Shown here: positions 44,531-54,516 of the stretch, in pieces | Layout of the letters: each line of letters opens with the position of its first letter | Numbering within the stretch: the first letter of the stretch is position 1 | Source of the DNA: Bosea sp. RAC05 | Lineage (GTDB): Bacteria; Pseudomonadota; Alphaproteobacteria; Rhizobiales; Beijerinckiaceae | DNA: 64,000 nt | Direction: 5' to 3' | Assembly: GCF_001713455.1 (NCBI RefSeq) | Contig: NZ_CP016464.1 | Coordinates: 557,501-621,500, forward strand | Notes under the pieces: generated by a model | What the model was told of the DNA's origin: nothing | The model's input: only the letters and a program-made list of their open reading frames with translations | Databases searched by the model: none | Made by a program: the position numbers and the translations under genes

Positions 44531-45172
44531 CTACTGGCTGGTCGTGTTGCAGCTGCCGTTGACGCAGGTGGTCGTCACCGTCTTGCAGACGCCGTTCACG
44601 CATTCGCGCCGGGATTGCGTCGTGGTCCGGCCCTGCTGCTGGGTCGACTGGGTCGGGATCGTCATCGACGGCGCCGGCCGCGACGGCGTGGGCTGGAAGG
44701 TGGTGTTGGGGATCCGCACCGTCGGCGTCATCGGCAGCGGCGAGGGCCGCGGCGGGCCGGGCGGGTTGACGTTGCCGCGGATCGCGGCGGCCATCGCCGC
44801 ATCGGCCCGGCGCTGGTCGGCCCTGTCGCGGGCCTCGGCCTGGAGATCGGCATCGGGCACGGGCTGGCCCAGCCGTGCCAGAGCCTCCGCAGCCTGCAGG
44901 CTGCCCCAGCGCGCGCCTTGCGTGTAGTAGAACAGGTAGAGGTTCTCTTCCTTCGGGAAGCCGGCGATCCCGAGTTCGTGGCAGCGCCCGGTGGCGAACA
45001 GGTTCGAGCCGGAGTTCGGGGCCAGAGACTTCGCGGCCGCGCACCATTCCGGCGAATAGGCCGGTGCCGAGGAGAGAGTGAGCTGCGGTGTGGCCTGGCA
45101 GGCGCCCAGCAGCGCGGTGATGAGCAAAGCAGCGGGGAGACGAAGATCGGGCAGGTGGCTAAAGCTGACCAT
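44531..45172 (-). CDS. Putative lipoprotein with C-terminal CVNGxC repeat
   Basis: A 213-residue protein with a lipoprotein signal (LRLPAALLITALLGAC, modified Cys at position 25). A Sel1-like helical patch follows (FYYTQGARWGSLQAAEALARLGQ, about 85-108). Next is a Pro/Thr/Ser-rich spacer, and last a Cys-rich tail with two near repeats (CVNGVCKTVTT, CVNGSCNTTSQ). I do not recognise the family. The start at ATG 45172 gives a proper lipoprotein signal; the longer frame to 45229 does not. Likely membrane-anchored in the periplasm. Confidence 0.7.
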   Translation of the reverse strand: MVSFSHLPDLRLPAALLITALLGACQATPQLTLSSAPAYSPEWCAAAKSLAPNSGSNLFATGRCHELGIAGFPKEENLYLFYYTQGARWGSLQAAEALARLGQPVPDADLQAEARDRADQRRADAAMAAAIRGNVNPPGPPRPSPLPMTPTVRIPNTTFQPTPSRPAPSMTIPTQSTQQQGRTTTQSRRECVNGVCKTVTTTCVNGSCNTTSQ

Positions 45173-45412
45173 GGTCAAGAGCTCGCAGAGGTTTCCGTCT
45201 TTTTCTAACGTCTCGCGAAGCGGCGACAAGGTTCAAAACCCGCAGCTTGATCGGCGACATGTTCGTTTTGCACAGCCAGCTCGGATACGCGTCCTGCGTC
45301 ACGGGTGGCCGGCCTGGAGCGGCGCCATCATCGCGCCCGCATCGGCTGACAGAACCCCCTCTCGGCGCGGCGGCCTGCGGGTTCTGCGCGCGACAGCAAG
45401 GGAAGCTCCGAC

Positions 45413-46273
45413 ATGACGATGACAGCGATCGACGTTCTCGCGCCCGGCCATGTGGCGGTCGTCACGGGCGGGGCCTCCGGCATCGGCCTCGCGGCAGCCC
45501 GCGCCTTCGTCCGGCGCGGCATGAACGTCGTCCTCGCCGATCGCGACGAAACCACGCTCGCTTTGGCCCTGGCGGAATTCGCTGGCTCGGACGCGCAGGT
45601 GCTCGCCCGGCCGCTCGACGTCGCCGATCGCGGCGCGCTGGAGACGCTGCGCGACGAGGTCATGGGCCGCTTCGGGGCCGTGCATGTGCTGATGAACAAT
45701 GCCGGCATCCAGCCCGGCAGCACCCTGTTCTCGCCGGTCGAGGACTGGCAGCGCATCCTCGCGGTCAATCTCTGGGGCATCATCCATGGCACCCAGGTCT
45801 TCGTGCCGGCCATGCTGGAGAGCGGCCAGCCCGGCCTCGTCATCAACACCGGCTCGAAGCAGGGCATCACCACCCCGCCGGGAGACCCGGCCTACAATGT
45901 CTCGAAGGCGGCGGCGAAGGCCTTCACCGAGGCCCTGCAGCACGATCTGCGCGGCCGCGCCGGGTGCCGGCTCAGCGCCCATCTGCTGATCCCCGGCTTC
46001 GTCTTCACGCGGCTGACGGCCCGGGGCCGGCTCGACCAGCCCGCGGGCGCCTGGACGCCGGACGAGACCGTCGCCTTCATGCTGGAGCGGCTTGAGGAGG
46101 GCGACTTCTACATCCTCTGCCCGGACAACGAGACGCCGCGCGCGCTCGACGAGAAGCGGATGGCCTGGGCCATGGGCGACCTCATCGAGAACCGGCCGCC
46201 CCTGTCACGCTGGCACCCCGACCATGCCGAGGCGTTCAAGACCTTCCTCAAGAAGGCCCCCGCGGCTCAGTAG
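45413..46273 (+). CDS. Short-chain dehydrogenase/reductase
   Basis: A 286-residue classical SDR oxidoreductase. The Rossmann motif TGGASGIG (18-25) and the D at the end of beta-2 (LADRD) predict NAD(H) preference. NNAG (95-98), catalytic Ser148, Tyr161 and Lys165 (YNVSK) are intact. GGAAG precedes the ATG. The substrate is unknown. The 3' end overlaps that of the convergent ghrA-like gene by seven bases. Confidence 0.9.
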   Translation: MTMTAIDVLAPGHVAVVTGGASGIGLAAARAFVRRGMNVVLADRDETTLALALAEFAGSDAQVLARPLDVADRGALETLRDEVMGRFGAVHVLMNNAGIQPGSTLFSPVEDWQRILAVNLWGIIHGTQVFVPAMLESGQPGLVINTGSKQGITTPPGDPAYNVSKAAAKAFTEALQHDLRGRAGCRLSAHLLIPGFVFTRLTARGRLDQPAGAWTPDETVAFMLERLEEGDFYILCPDNETPRALDEKRMAWAMGDLIENRPPLSRWHPDHAEAFKTFLKKAPAAQ

Positions 46274-47211
46274 CCGCGCGCGGGGTCGACGACGTGCTCC
46301 AGCGGTTCACCCGCTTCGAGCCTTCGGATCTGCGCGGCGATCAGGGTCGCCACCGCCTCCGGTTCCGACATCGCCGCATTGTGCGGCGTCACGGTGACGG
46401 CCGGATGCGACCAGAGCGGTGACTCCGTTGGCAGCGGCTCGGTCTCGAACACGTCGAGCGTGGCGCCCTTCAGCGTGCCGGCTTCCAGCGCAGCCAGAAT
46501 GTCGGCCTCGACCTGCAGCCGGCCCCGGCCGGCATTGATCAGGAACGGCCCGCCCAGGCGCCCGTCCTGGGCCAGCCCGGCGAGCAGCTTGGCGTCGATC
46601 AGGCCGCGCGTGTCCGGCGTCAGCGGCAGCAGGCTGACGAGGATGTCGGTACGGCTAAGGAAATCCACCATGCCGTCGCTGCCGGCGAAGGTGGTCAGGC
46701 CCTCGACCGTTTTCGGAGAGCGGCTCCAGCCGGCGACGTCGAAGCCCACCACCTTGAGCTTGCGGGCGGCGTCCTGCCCGAGCTCGCCCATCCCCATGAT
46801 GCCGACGCGCACCGAGCGCGCGGCCGGCTGGCTACGGTCGTCGTCCCAGATCGCCTCGCGCTGCTGCCGGTCGTAGCGAGGCTGCTGGCGCAGATAGCGC
46901 AGGCAATGCAGAACGACATATTCGCTCATCCGCGTCGTCAGGTCGGGATCGACCACACGTGCAATCGGCACCTCCGGCAGGCGCGTATCGGCGAAGAGAT
47001 GGTCGACACCGGCGCCGAGCGAGAACACCGCCGCGAGATTCGGCAGGCCCGACAGGCTGCCCTCGGGATGTTTCCAGCTCGCGACGTAATGCACCGAGCG
47101 CCGGTCGAACGGCTCGCCCAGGATCACCACCGGCATGTCCGGCAGCAGCGCCGCGAAGCGTGCGCGCCAATCCTCGACATGCCATCCCGTCATCGCCAGC
47201 AGCAGGCTCAT
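46267..47211 (-). CDS. Glyoxylate/hydroxypyruvate reductase A-like dehydrogenase
   Basis: A 314-residue D-2-hydroxyacid dehydrogenase of the GhrA type. The NAD(P)-binding glycine motif is [13 protein letters not shown], the catalytic Arg lies in [12 protein letters not shown], the Glu in [16 protein letters not shown] and the His in [10 protein letters not shown]. The N-terminal domain ([22 protein letters not shown]) also fits. Its start overlaps the deoA stop by four bases, so it appears to be the last gene of the nucleoside operon, an unusual placement; a role in handling C2/C3 acids from deoxyribose breakdown is speculative. Confidence 0.87.
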   Translation of the reverse strand: MSLLLAMTGWHVEDWRARFAALLPDMPVVILGEPFDRRSVHYVASWKHPEGSLSGLPNLAAVFSLGAGVDHLFADTRLPEVPIARVVDPDLTTRMSEYVVLHCLRYLRQQPRYDRQQREAIWDDDRSQPAARSVRVGIMGMGELGQDAARKLKVVGFDVAGWSRSPKTVEGLTTFAGSDGMVDFLSRTDILVSLLPLTPDTRGLIDAKLLAGLAQDGRLGGPFLINAGRGRLQVEADILAALEAGTLKGATLDVFETEPLPTESPLWSHPAVTVTPHNAAMSEPEAVATLIAAQIRRLEAGEPLEHVVDPARGY

Positions 47212-48536
47212 GCGTTCGTACTCTCCGTGATCCGTTCGGCGATCAGCACGCCGCGCCGCGGCGCACCGTCTCCCAGGCGATAGGCCTCGCGCAAGCGCTT
47301 CTCGGCCATGGCATGGCCGGCCTCGTCGCGTGCATGAACGATGCCCAGCGGCCGGTCGGGGCCGACCGCCTCGCCGAGGCCTGCGAGATCGACGATGCCG
47401 ACGGCAGGGTCGATCGCGTCCTGGGGCCGGGTCCGACCGCCGCCGAGCGCCACCACCGCCAGCCCGACGCCGCGCGTGTCGATCGCCTGGACGGTTGCAG
47501 CGGCCGCCGGAAAGACGGGCCGCACGATCGGCGCCCGGGCGAGATGGCGCTCCGGCTTCTCCAGCAGGTCGGCCGGCCCGCCCAGCGCCGCGATCATCTT
47601 TGCGAACCTCTCAGCCGCCGCGCCGCTGGCGAAGGCCGCCTCGATCTTCGCTGTCGCGTCGCCGATGTCGGCAGCCAGCCGCCCGAGCAGCAGCATTTCG
47701 GCGCCGAGCGCGACGGTGACGGCGTGGAAGCGCGGCTCGCGCCGTGTCCCCGTCAGATGGTCGAGCGCATAGGCGACTTCGAGCGCGTTGCCGGCCGCGC
47801 TCGCCAGCGGCTCGTCCATGTCGGTCAGGAGCGCCGTCGTCGGCAGGCCCGCGCCATTAGCGACGCCAACCAGCGCGTCGGCCAGCGCCCGCGCCTTGGC
47901 AGGATCGGGCAGGAAGGCGCCGGAGCCGAATTTCACATCCATCGCCAGCCCATGCAGCCCGGCCGCGAGCTTCTTGGACAGGATCGAGGCGGTGATGAGC
48001 GGAATCGCCTCGACCGTCGCGGTGACGTCGCGGATGGCGTAGAGCCGCTTGTCGGCGGGCGCGAGATCGGCCGTCTGGCCGATGATGGCGCAGCCCACGC
48101 TTCGCACCACCTTGCGGAAGAGATCGTTGTCCGGCTGCGTGACATAGCCCGGCACCGCGTCGAGCTTGTCGAGCGTGCCGCCGGTATGACCGAGGCCCCG
48201 TCCCGAGATCATCGGCACATAGCCACCGCAGGCGGCCACCGCCGCCGCCAGCGGCAGGCTGACCGTATCGCCGACCCCGCCGGTCGAGTGCTTGTCGAGC
48301 GCGGGGCCCGGCAGATCGTCCCAGTTCAGCACCGTGCCGGAATCGCGCATGGCGAGCGTCAGCGCGACGCGTTCGCTCGCGCTCATGTCGCGGAAGAACA
48401 CCGCCATGGCGAAGGCGGCGGCCTGCCCCTCGCTGACGCCGCCGTCGCTGATGCCGGCGATGATCTGGCGGATGTCGGCCTCGGGCAACTCGGCGCCGTC
48501 GCGCTTGGCCGCGATGATTTCCTGCGTCAGCTTCAT
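47208..48536 (-). CDS. deoA: Thymidine phosphorylase
   Basis: A 442-residue pyrimidine-nucleoside phosphorylase that splits thymidine and deoxyuridine into base and 2-deoxyribose-1-phosphate. Family motifs: [13 protein letters not shown] (phosphate site), [28 protein letters not shown] and [20 protein letters not shown]. The start ATG 48536 lies one base after the deoC stop. Part of the salvage operon running from the BMP gene to ghrA. Its product is converted by phosphopentomutase (not seen in the window) and DeoC. Confidence 0.95.
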   Translation of the reverse strand: MKLTQEIIAAKRDGAELPEADIRQIIAGISDGGVSEGQAAAFAMAVFFRDMSASERVALTLAMRDSGTVLNWDDLPGPALDKHSTGGVGDTVSLPLAAAVAACGGYVPMISGRGLGHTGGTLDKLDAVPGYVTQPDNDLFRKVVRSVGCAIIGQTADLAPADKRLYAIRDVTATVEAIPLITASILSKKLAAGLHGLAMDVKFGSGAFLPDPAKARALADALVGVANGAGLPTTALLTDMDEPLASAAGNALEVAYALDHLTGTRREPRFHAVTVALGAEMLLLGRLAADIGDATAKIEAAFASGAAAERFAKMIAALGGPADLLEKPERHLARAPIVRPVFPAAAATVQAIDTRGVGLAVVALGGGRTRPQDAIDPAVGIVDLAGLGEAVGPDRPLGIVHARDEAGHAMAEKRLREAYRLGDGAPRRGVLIAERITESTNA

Positions 48537-48537
48537 C

Positions 48538-49302
48538 TCAATAGGACCCGCTCGCCTCGCCCGACGCCCCGCCCGCGATCGCGTCGACCAGCACCTGGTG
48601 CAGCCCGCTCGCGCCGAAGCGGAAGGTCTCGGGCGTTGCCCAGCCCGGCCCCATGATGGCGTCCGCCAGTTCCAGATAGCCGGCGGCATCCGCGAGCGTG
48701 CGGATGCCGCCGGACGGCTTCAGCCCGAGCGGCCGTCCGCTCGCCGCGATGACCTCCAGCATCGTCCGGGCCGCCGGCAGGCTGGCCGAATGCGTGGTCT
48801 TGCCGGTCGAGGTCTTGATGAAATCGGCCCCCGCGGCGATGGCGAGTTCGGAGGCGGCGCGGACCCGGTCGAGATCGGGATACTCCCCGGTTTCGAGGAT
48901 CACCTTCAGCGTCCGGCCCTCGCAGGCCTCCCTGACGGCGCGGACCATGGCCTCGGCGCCCGCCGCGTCGCCGGCCAGGAAGGCGCGCCAGGGCAGGACG
49001 AGGTCGATCTCGTCGGCTCCCGCCGCGACCGCGCCCTGCGTCTCCGCCAGCACCTCGGCGCCCGTCGCCTCCCCTTGCGGGAAATTGACGACCGTCGCGA
49101 TCCTGACAGGCGCTCTCCCCAGCATCGTTCGCGCCTGCGCCACGAAGCGCGGCCAGATGCAGATCGCCGCGACCGGACCCGGCGCACCGACGGCGCGCGC
49201 GCAGAGCGCAGCCAGTCCCGCCTCGTCGGCATTGTCGGAGAGATCGGTGAGGTCGAGCAGGGCCAAGGCCCGCCGGGCGGTCGCGAGGGTGGATGCCGGC
49301 AT
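48538..49302 (-). CDS. deoC: Deoxyribose-phosphate aldolase
   Basis: A 254-residue class I aldolase that cleaves 2-deoxyribose-5-phosphate to acetaldehyde and glyceraldehyde-3-phosphate. The Schiff-base Lys is in [14 protein letters not shown], the second Lys in [10 protein letters not shown], and the Asp in DEIDLVLPW. The ATG at 49302 shares a base with the upstream stop (TGATG). It has the short N terminus usual for the longer (~250 residue) subgroup. Confidence 0.95.
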   Translation of the reverse strand: MPASTLATARRALALLDLTDLSDNADEAGLAALCARAVGAPGPVAAICIWPRFVAQARTMLGRAPVRIATVVNFPQGEATGAEVLAETQGAVAAGADEIDLVLPWRAFLAGDAAGAEAMVRAVREACEGRTLKVILETGEYPDLDRVRAASELAIAAGADFIKTSTGKTTHSASLPAARTMLEVIAASGRPLGLKPSGGIRTLADAAGYLELADAIMGPGWATPETFRFGASGLHQVLVDAIAGGASGEASGSY

Positions 49303-50114
49303 CACAGGCTCCTCAGAAAGGCGCGCAGCAGGCGGGCGAGGTCGGCCGCCGCCCGGCCGGCCACGTCCTTGGTCTCGTCGTGATGGGGCGCGCCGCCATG
49401 CAGGCCCGCACCCATATTGGTGACGATCGACAGCCCCGCGACGCGCAAGCCCTGCCGCCGCGCCAGGATGACCTCGGGCACGGTCGACATGCCCACCAGA
49501 TCGGCGCCCAGCACCTGCGCCATCCGGATCTCGGCCGGCGTCTCGAAGCTCGGGCCGGAGAACCACATATAGACGCCCTCGCCCAGCGACAGCCCCTCGG
49601 CCGTCGCGGCGCGCGCCAGGCCCGCCCGAAGCGACGGGTCGTAGGCGTCGACCATCGGCACGAAGCGCCCGTCGCCGGCGTCGCCGACGAGGGGGTTCGG
49701 CCCGTTCAGATTGATGTGGTCGGTGATCAGCGCGAGGCTGCCCGGCGGCATCTGCGGCTTCAGCGAGCCGGCAGCATTGGTCAGGATCAGCGGCGGCGCC
49801 CCGAGCGCGCAGAGCATGCCGAGCGGCACCCGCATCACCGCCGGGTCGCCGCCCTCGTAGTAATGCGCCCGGCCCTGATAGATCAGCACCGTCCTGCCCT
49901 CGAGCCGGCCGATGCAGAGCTGCCGCGCATGGCCGGAGACGCCGCCCGCCGGAAAGCCGGGGATCACGGCATAGGGAATGCGGATCGCATCCTCCAACTG
50001 GTCGGCGAGCCCGCCGAGCCCGGTGCCCAGCACGATGGCGCAGTCGATCGGGGCCGTCGCGCCGTGGGCGCGGACGGCTTCGGCCGCTTCCGTGAAGGCG
50101 GTGTCGATGCTCAT
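49302..50114 (-). CDS. Purine nucleoside phosphorylase
   Basis: A 270-residue trimeric-type purine nucleoside phosphorylase (PNP/XapA group, not hexameric DeoD). Family marks: VLGTGLGGLADQ, FPAGGVSGHARQL with the phosphate-binding His, YQGRAHYYEGGD, LTNAAGSL, SGPSFETPAEIR and GMSTVPEVI. It converts purine (deoxy)nucleosides to base and (deoxy)ribose-1-phosphate. ATG 50114 was chosen because AGGGGA lies about ten bases upstream. It is separated from cdd by an R1 repeat. Confidence 0.93.
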   Translation of the reverse strand: MSIDTAFTEAAEAVRAHGATAPIDCAIVLGTGLGGLADQLEDAIRIPYAVIPGFPAGGVSGHARQLCIGRLEGRTVLIYQGRAHYYEGGDPAVMRVPLGMLCALGAPPLILTNAAGSLKPQMPPGSLALITDHINLNGPNPLVGDAGDGRFVPMVDAYDPSLRAGLARAATAEGLSLGEGVYMWFSGPSFETPAEIRMAQVLGADLVGMSTVPEVILARRQGLRVAGLSIVTNMGAGLHGGAPHHDETKDVAGRAAADLARLLRAFLRSL

Positions 50115-50132
50115 TCCGTTACGATCCCCTAA

Positions 50133-50237
50133 AGCCCTCATCCTGAGGAGCCGCGTAGCGGCGTCTCGAAGGATGGTCCAGTGCGCTGTGGAGCCTCCTT
50201 CGAGACGCGGACTGCGTCCTCTCCTCAGGATGAGGCT
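50133..50237. repeat. Palindromic intergenic repeat, family R1, copy b
   Basis: A palindromic element of about 105 bases between the cdd and PNP genes. Its outer arms (AGCCCTCATCCTGAGGAGC and CTCCTCAGGATGAGGCT) and inner arms around CGTCTCGAAGG are inverted. It shares a 20-base identical core with copy a (20962-20981). Confidence 0.75.
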
Positions 50238-50292
50238 GCAGAAACACGTCGGTCAAAGACAAAGGCGTTCGGCCACACGACAAAGAACAGCG

Positions 50293-50712
50293 TCACCGGC
50301 GCAGATTGTCCGGTCCGAAGGAGGCGGGCAACAGCTCCGCCAGCGAGAACATCTGGCGGATGCCGCCGGGACCCGCGATCGCGACGGGCGTCTCCGGCGC
50401 GGCGAATTCGCGGATGCGCTGGCGGCAGGCTCCGCAGGGCGTCACCAGTTCGTCCCCGTCGCCGACGACGAGGATCGCGCGGATGCGTCGGCCGCCCCCC
50501 GCGATCATCGCCGAGATCGCGCCCTGCTCGGCGCAGCTTCCGGAGGGATAGGCAGCGTTCTCGACATTGCAGCCGGGATAGACGACGCCGTCGTCGCCGA
50601 GGATCGCGGCGCCGACGCGAAAACGCGAATAGGGGGCGTAGGCGAAGGTCTGCACCCGCGCGGCAGCAGCAAACAGCGCCTCGAAATCGATCGCCTCGGT
50701 GCTTCCAGCCAT
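50293..50712 (-). CDS. cdd: Cytidine deaminase
   Basis: A 139-residue homotetrameric-type cytidine deaminase. Zinc ligands and catalytic Glu are in GCNVENAAYPSGSCAEQGAI and PCGACRQRIRE, as expected. It converts (deoxy)cytidine to (deoxy)uridine, feeding DeoA. It begins three bases after the stop of the permease gene upstream. Confidence 0.96.
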   Translation of the reverse strand: MAGSTEAIDFEALFAAAARVQTFAYAPYSRFRVGAAILGDDGVVYPGCNVENAAYPSGSCAEQGAISAMIAGGGRRIRAILVVGDGDELVTPCGACRQRIREFAAPETPVAIAGPGGIRQMFSLAELLPASFGPDNLRR

Positions 50713-50715
50713 GGC

Positions 50716-51690
50716 TCAGCGCTCCTTCACATAGGGCAGGCCGGCGGCCTTGGGCGGCGTCGACCTGCCGATGAAGCCGGCGAGCAGGATCACCGTCATC
50801 AGATAGGGCAGGGCCTGGATCGCCTGCACCGGCACCTGCCCGATGCCGGGCAGCGCCACGCCCTGCAAACGGATCGCCACCGCGTCGAGCCCGCCGAAGA
50901 GCAGGCAGGCCCAGAGCGCCGGCCAGGGCCGCCAATTGGCGAAGATCACGGCGGCGAGCGCGATGAAGCCCTTGCCGGCGGTCATATGCGGCAGGAAGCC
51001 GGCCGATTGCGAGACCGCGAGATAGGTCCCGCCCAGCCCGCACAGCACGCCGCAGATGATCACCGCGCCATAGCGCAGCCCGGCCACCGAGATGCCGGCG
51101 GTGTCGACAGCCGCCGGGTTCTCGCCGACGGCGCGCAGCCGCAGGCCGAAGCGGGTGCGCTTCAGCACCATTGCCGTCAGAACGACCGCCAACAGCGCGA
51201 GATAGGCCGGCGCGGACTGGCCCGAGACCACCTCGTCATAGATCAGGCCAAAGCCCGGCACCTGCTCCCGCAGCGTCTGCGCAAACGGCAGGGTGATCTC
51301 GCCGAAGCGCGCGGCGCCCTCCAGCGTGGGCGTGCGGCCGCCCTGGCCGAACCAGGCATTGCCGAGGATCACGGTCAGCCCCGCCGCCAGCATGTTGATG
51401 GCGACGCCGGAGACGATCTGGTTGCCGCGCCAGGTGATCGCGGCAAAGCCGTGGACCAGCGACAGCATCACCGAGGCGAGGATGCCGGCACCGAGCCCCG
51501 CCCAGGCCGAGCCGCTCTGCGCGGCGATGACGGCGGCCGCGAAGGCGGCGACCAGCATCTTGCCCTCGAGCCCGATATCGACGACCCCGGCCCGCTCCGA
51601 CCAGAGGCCCGCCATGGCCGCGCAGAGCAGTGGCACCGAGAGGCGGATCGCGGAGTCGAGCACGACGGCGAAGGTGGCGATCGCGTCCAT
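50716..51690 (-). CDS. Nucleoside ABC transporter permease 2
   Basis: A 324-residue membrane permease of the BPD_transp_2 family (NupQ/YufQ-like), with about nine hydrophobic helices. Typical start region: SVPLLCAAMAGLWSERAGVVDIGLEGKMLVAAFAAA; also NMLAAGLTVILGNAWFG and the cytoplasmic EAA-like loop with RTRFGLRLRAVGENPAAVDTAGI. Partner of the permease directly upstream. With the ATPase and BMP protein this forms a purine/pyrimidine nucleoside importer. Confidence 0.9.
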   Translation of the reverse strand: MDAIATFAVVLDSAIRLSVPLLCAAMAGLWSERAGVVDIGLEGKMLVAAFAAAVIAAQSGSAWAGLGAGILASVMLSLVHGFAAITWRGNQIVSGVAINMLAAGLTVILGNAWFGQGGRTPTLEGAARFGEITLPFAQTLREQVPGFGLIYDEVVSGQSAPAYLALLAVVLTAMVLKRTRFGLRLRAVGENPAAVDTAGISVAGLRYGAVIICGVLCGLGGTYLAVSQSAGFLPHMTAGKGFIALAAVIFANWRPWPALWACLLFGGLDAVAIRLQGVALPGIGQVPVQAIQALPYLMTVILLAGFIGRSTPPKAAGLPYVKER

Positions 51691-51692
51691 GG

Positions 51693-52793
51693 TCAGGCCG
51701 CCCGCCCTGGCCGCAGCAGCACGGCCACCGCCCGCCGGAACAGCCCGTCGAGCGCGCCGGCGAAGAGGATGATGACCCCGCCGATCACCACCACCATGTC
51801 GCGGGTGATGCTCGGCTTGTCGAAGGAGAGCTCCGCCCCGCCCTGGTAGAGCACGCCGAAGAGCAGCGCTGCCAGCGCCACGCCGACCGGGTGCCCGCGC
51901 CCCATCAGCGCCACCGCGATGCCCACGAAACCGTAGCCGGCGGTGAAATCGAGCAGCAGCCGGTGCTGCACGCCCATCACCTCATTGACGGCGAGCCCGC
52001 CGGCGAGCGCGCCCGAAATCGCCATGGCGACCATGGTGATGCGCGCGGGCGAAATGCCGGCATAGGCCGCGGCCCTGGGATTGGCGCCGACGGTGCGGAT
52101 CGCATAACCCAGCCGCGAGCGGAAGATCAGCGCCCAGACCGCCACCAGCGCCGCCAGCGCCAGCAGGAAGGCGCTGTTCAGCGGCGTCGAGGGCAGGGTG
52201 ATGCCCAGCGGCGCCAGGAGCTTGTGCATCGGGGTCAGGACCGCATGGGCGGCGAATTCGGGCGTCTCCGGCTGCATCGAGCCGGGTTTGCCGATCACTT
52301 CCACCAGCAGATAGACGGTCAGCGTCGCCGCCAGGAAGTTGAACATGATCGTGGTGATCACGACATGGCTGCCGCGCGTCGCCTGGAGCCAGCCGGGGAT
52401 GAAGCCATAGAGCGCGCCGCCCGCCGCCGCCGCCAGGATCGCGAGCGGCACCAAGAGCAGGCCGGGCAGCGGGGCGAGCCAGAGGCAGGCCAGCGCGGCG
52501 AAGATGCCGGCGATCGTCGCCTGGCCCTCGCCGCCGATGTTGAACAGCCCGGCATGGAAGGCGACCGCGACGGCGAGCCCCGTGAAGATGAAGTTCGTCG
52601 TGTAGTAGAGCGTGAAGCCGATGCCCTCGGCCGAGCCGAGCGCGCCGCGCAAGAGCAGCGCGGTCGCCTCCAGCGGGCTCTCGCCGATGCCGATCACCAC
52701 GAGGCCGGACACCGCGAGCGCCGCCGCGACGGAAACCAGCGGAACCAGCGCCGTATCGGCCCAGCGCGGCAATTCGATGGGGGCGGCGCTCAT
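51693..52793 (-). CDS. Nucleoside ABC transporter permease 1
   Basis: A 366-residue permease of the BPD_transp_2 family (NupP/YufP-like) with about nine to ten helices: TALVPLVSVAAALAVSGLVVIGIGESPLEATALLL, FHAGLFNIGGEGQATIAGIFAALACLWL and the loop RSRLGYAIRTVGANPRAAAYAGI. Two bases separate its stop from the next permease. An R4 repeat lies between it and the ATPase gene upstream. Confidence 0.9.
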   Translation of the reverse strand: MSAAPIELPRWADTALVPLVSVAAALAVSGLVVIGIGESPLEATALLLRGALGSAEGIGFTLYYTTNFIFTGLAVAVAFHAGLFNIGGEGQATIAGIFAALACLWLAPLPGLLLVPLAILAAAAGGALYGFIPGWLQATRGSHVVITTIMFNFLAATLTVYLLVEVIGKPGSMQPETPEFAAHAVLTPMHKLLAPLGITLPSTPLNSAFLLALAALVAVWALIFRSRLGYAIRTVGANPRAAAYAGISPARITMVAMAISGALAGGLAVNEVMGVQHRLLLDFTAGYGFVGIAVALMGRGHPVGVALAALLFGVLYQGGAELSFDKPSITRDMVVVIGGVIILFAGALDGLFRRAVAVLLRPGRAA

Positions 52794-52824
52794 CGGCGGC
52801 TCGCCGCTTCGACGTCTAGGCGCG

Positions 52825-52940
52825 GGAGCCCCTCCCCCTTGTGGGGAGGGGTGGGGGTGGGGGTGGTTCCGCTTGGCGCGCGCTCACCATGCGGGACGAC
52901 CCCCATCCCTCTCCCTTCCCCACAAGGGGGAAGGGAAGAG
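52825..52940. repeat. Palindromic intergenic repeat, family R4, copy a
   Basis: CCCCTCCCCCTTGTGGGGAG and, about 70 bases on, CCCTTCCCCACAAGGGGGAAG form inverted arms around a G-rich centre. It lies inside the operon, between the ATPase and permease genes, so it is transcribed. A shorter related hairpin is at 54517-54541. Confidence 0.65.
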
Positions 52941-52968
52941 CCCATCTCGCGAAGGCTTGTGCCTGCCA

Positions 52969-54495
52969 TCACGCCGCCTGCTCCGTCACGCCGGCCATCA
53001 GCAGCCCGAGATCGCGCTCGTCGGCCTCGCCCGCCAGCCGTTCGCCGGTAATGCGCCCGCCGCACATCGCGAGAATCCGGTCCGACAGTGCCATCACCTC
53101 CTCGAGCTCGACCGAGACGAGCAGGATCGCGACGCCGGCATCGCGCAGGGCGATCAGCCGGCGGTGGATGGCCTCGATCGCGCCGATATCGACGCCGCGC
53201 GTCGGCTGGCCGACGAGCAGCACCTTCGGCGCCCGCTCGATCTCGCGGGCGAGCACGATCTTCTGCTGGTTGCCGCCCGAGAATTTCGCCGTCTTCAGGT
53301 CCGGGTCCGGCGGGCGCACGTCATAGGCCGCGAAGGTCTCCCGCGCCCGCGCCTCGATCGTCGCCGGCGACAGGAAGGGGCCGGGGCCGAGCGCGGCATC
53401 GTCCTGATAGCCGAGGATCGCGTTCTCCGCGGCGGGAAAGGCGGTGACGAGACCGGTGCGCAGCCGGTCTTCGGGCACATGCATCAGGCCGAGCTTGCGC
53501 AGCCGCGCCGGATTGCGGTCGGCCGAGGTCAGGACCTGGCCGTTCAGCCGGATGACGCCGCGCGAGGGCTGGGCCAGGCCGGCCAGCACCTCGAGCAATT
53601 CGCTCTGGCCGTTGCCGGCGACGCCGGCGATGCCGACGATCTCGCCTTCATGCAGGGTCAGGTCTATTCCTGAGAGCAGCGCCACGCCGCGCGCATCGAC
53701 CATGTCGAGCCCGACCGCCTCGAGCACCTTCGGCCCGCGCGGCCGCGCCTCCTTCTCGACGCGCAGCAGCACGCGCCGGCCGACCATCGCCTCGGCGATC
53801 TCCGGCGGCGAGGTCTCGGCCGTCGCGAGATGCGCAACCATCTCGCCGCGCCGCATCACCGAGACGCGGTCCGTGATCGCCATGATCTCGCGCAGCTTGT
53901 GGGTGATCAGGATGACGGTCTTGCCCTGCTCCCGCAGAGCCCGCAGCAGGGCAAAGAGCTGGTCGGCCTCCGGCGGCGTCAGCACGGCCGTGGGCTCGTC
54001 GAGGATCAGGATTTGCGCGCCGCGATAGAGCGCCTTGAGGATCTCGACGCGCTGCTGCAGCCCGACCGAGAGATCGCCGACGATGGCGTCCGGATCGATC
54101 GCCAGCCCGTATTCGTCGGAGAGCCGAGAAAGCTCCGCCCGTGCCCGCTTGACGCCGCCGCTGAGCCAGGCGCCGCCCTCGGCCCCGAGCACGACGTTCT
54201 CGACGACGCTCAGCGTCTCCACCAGCATGAAATGCTGGTGGACCATGCCGATGCCGAGCGCGATCGCGTCCGCCGGCGTGCGGATGCGGCAGGCCTGGCC
54301 GCCGACCGCGATCTCGCCTGCATCGGCCTCGTAGAAGCCGTACAGAATCGACATCAGCGTCGACTTGCCGGCTCCGTTCTCGCCGACGATGCCGTGGATC
54401 GAGCCGGACGCGACCGAAAGCGACACGTCGCGGTTGGCCTGCACCGGCCCGAACCGCTTCGAGATGCCGGTCAGCGCGATGGCGGGTGTGGTCAT
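52969..54495 (-). CDS. Nucleoside ABC transporter ATP-binding protein (tandem ATPase)
   Basis: A 508-residue protein with two ATPase domains, as in RbsA/NupO-type proteins. Domain 1 (about 1-240): GENGAGKST, MVHQHFMLVETLSVVENV, DLSVGLQQRVEILKAL and ILILDEPTAVLTP. Domain 2 (about 255-508): GVAGNGQSEL (a degenerate P-loop without Lys, as is usual for this half), FSGGNQQKIVLAREI and VLLVGQPTRGVD. Energises nucleoside uptake through the two permeases downstream. The start ATG 54495 follows the BMP gene by 61 bases holding a hairpin. Confidence 0.92.
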   Translation of the reverse strand: MTTPAIALTGISKRFGPVQANRDVSLSVASGSIHGIVGENGAGKSTLMSILYGFYEADAGEIAVGGQACRIRTPADAIALGIGMVHQHFMLVETLSVVENVVLGAEGGAWLSGGVKRARAELSRLSDEYGLAIDPDAIVGDLSVGLQQRVEILKALYRGAQILILDEPTAVLTPPEADQLFALLRALREQGKTVILITHKLREIMAITDRVSVMRRGEMVAHLATAETSPPEIAEAMVGRRVLLRVEKEARPRGPKVLEAVGLDMVDARGVALLSGIDLTLHEGEIVGIAGVAGNGQSELLEVLAGLAQPSRGVIRLNGQVLTSADRNPARLRKLGLMHVPEDRLRTGLVTAFPAAENAILGYQDDAALGPGPFLSPATIEARARETFAAYDVRPPDPDLKTAKFSGGNQQKIVLAREIERAPKVLLVGQPTRGVDIGAIEAIHRRLIALRDAGVAILLVSVELEEVMALSDRILAMCGGRITGERLAGEADERDLGLLMAGVTEQAA

Positions 54496-54516
54496 GGTGC
54501 GGTCGGCGCGACGCAA

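Noticed and set aside
52969..54495. Inactivating mutation in the second P-loop of the nucleoside ATPase
   Set aside because: The degenerate second P-loop (GVAGNGQSEL) is normal for RbsA/NupO-type tandem ATPases, so it is not a defect.
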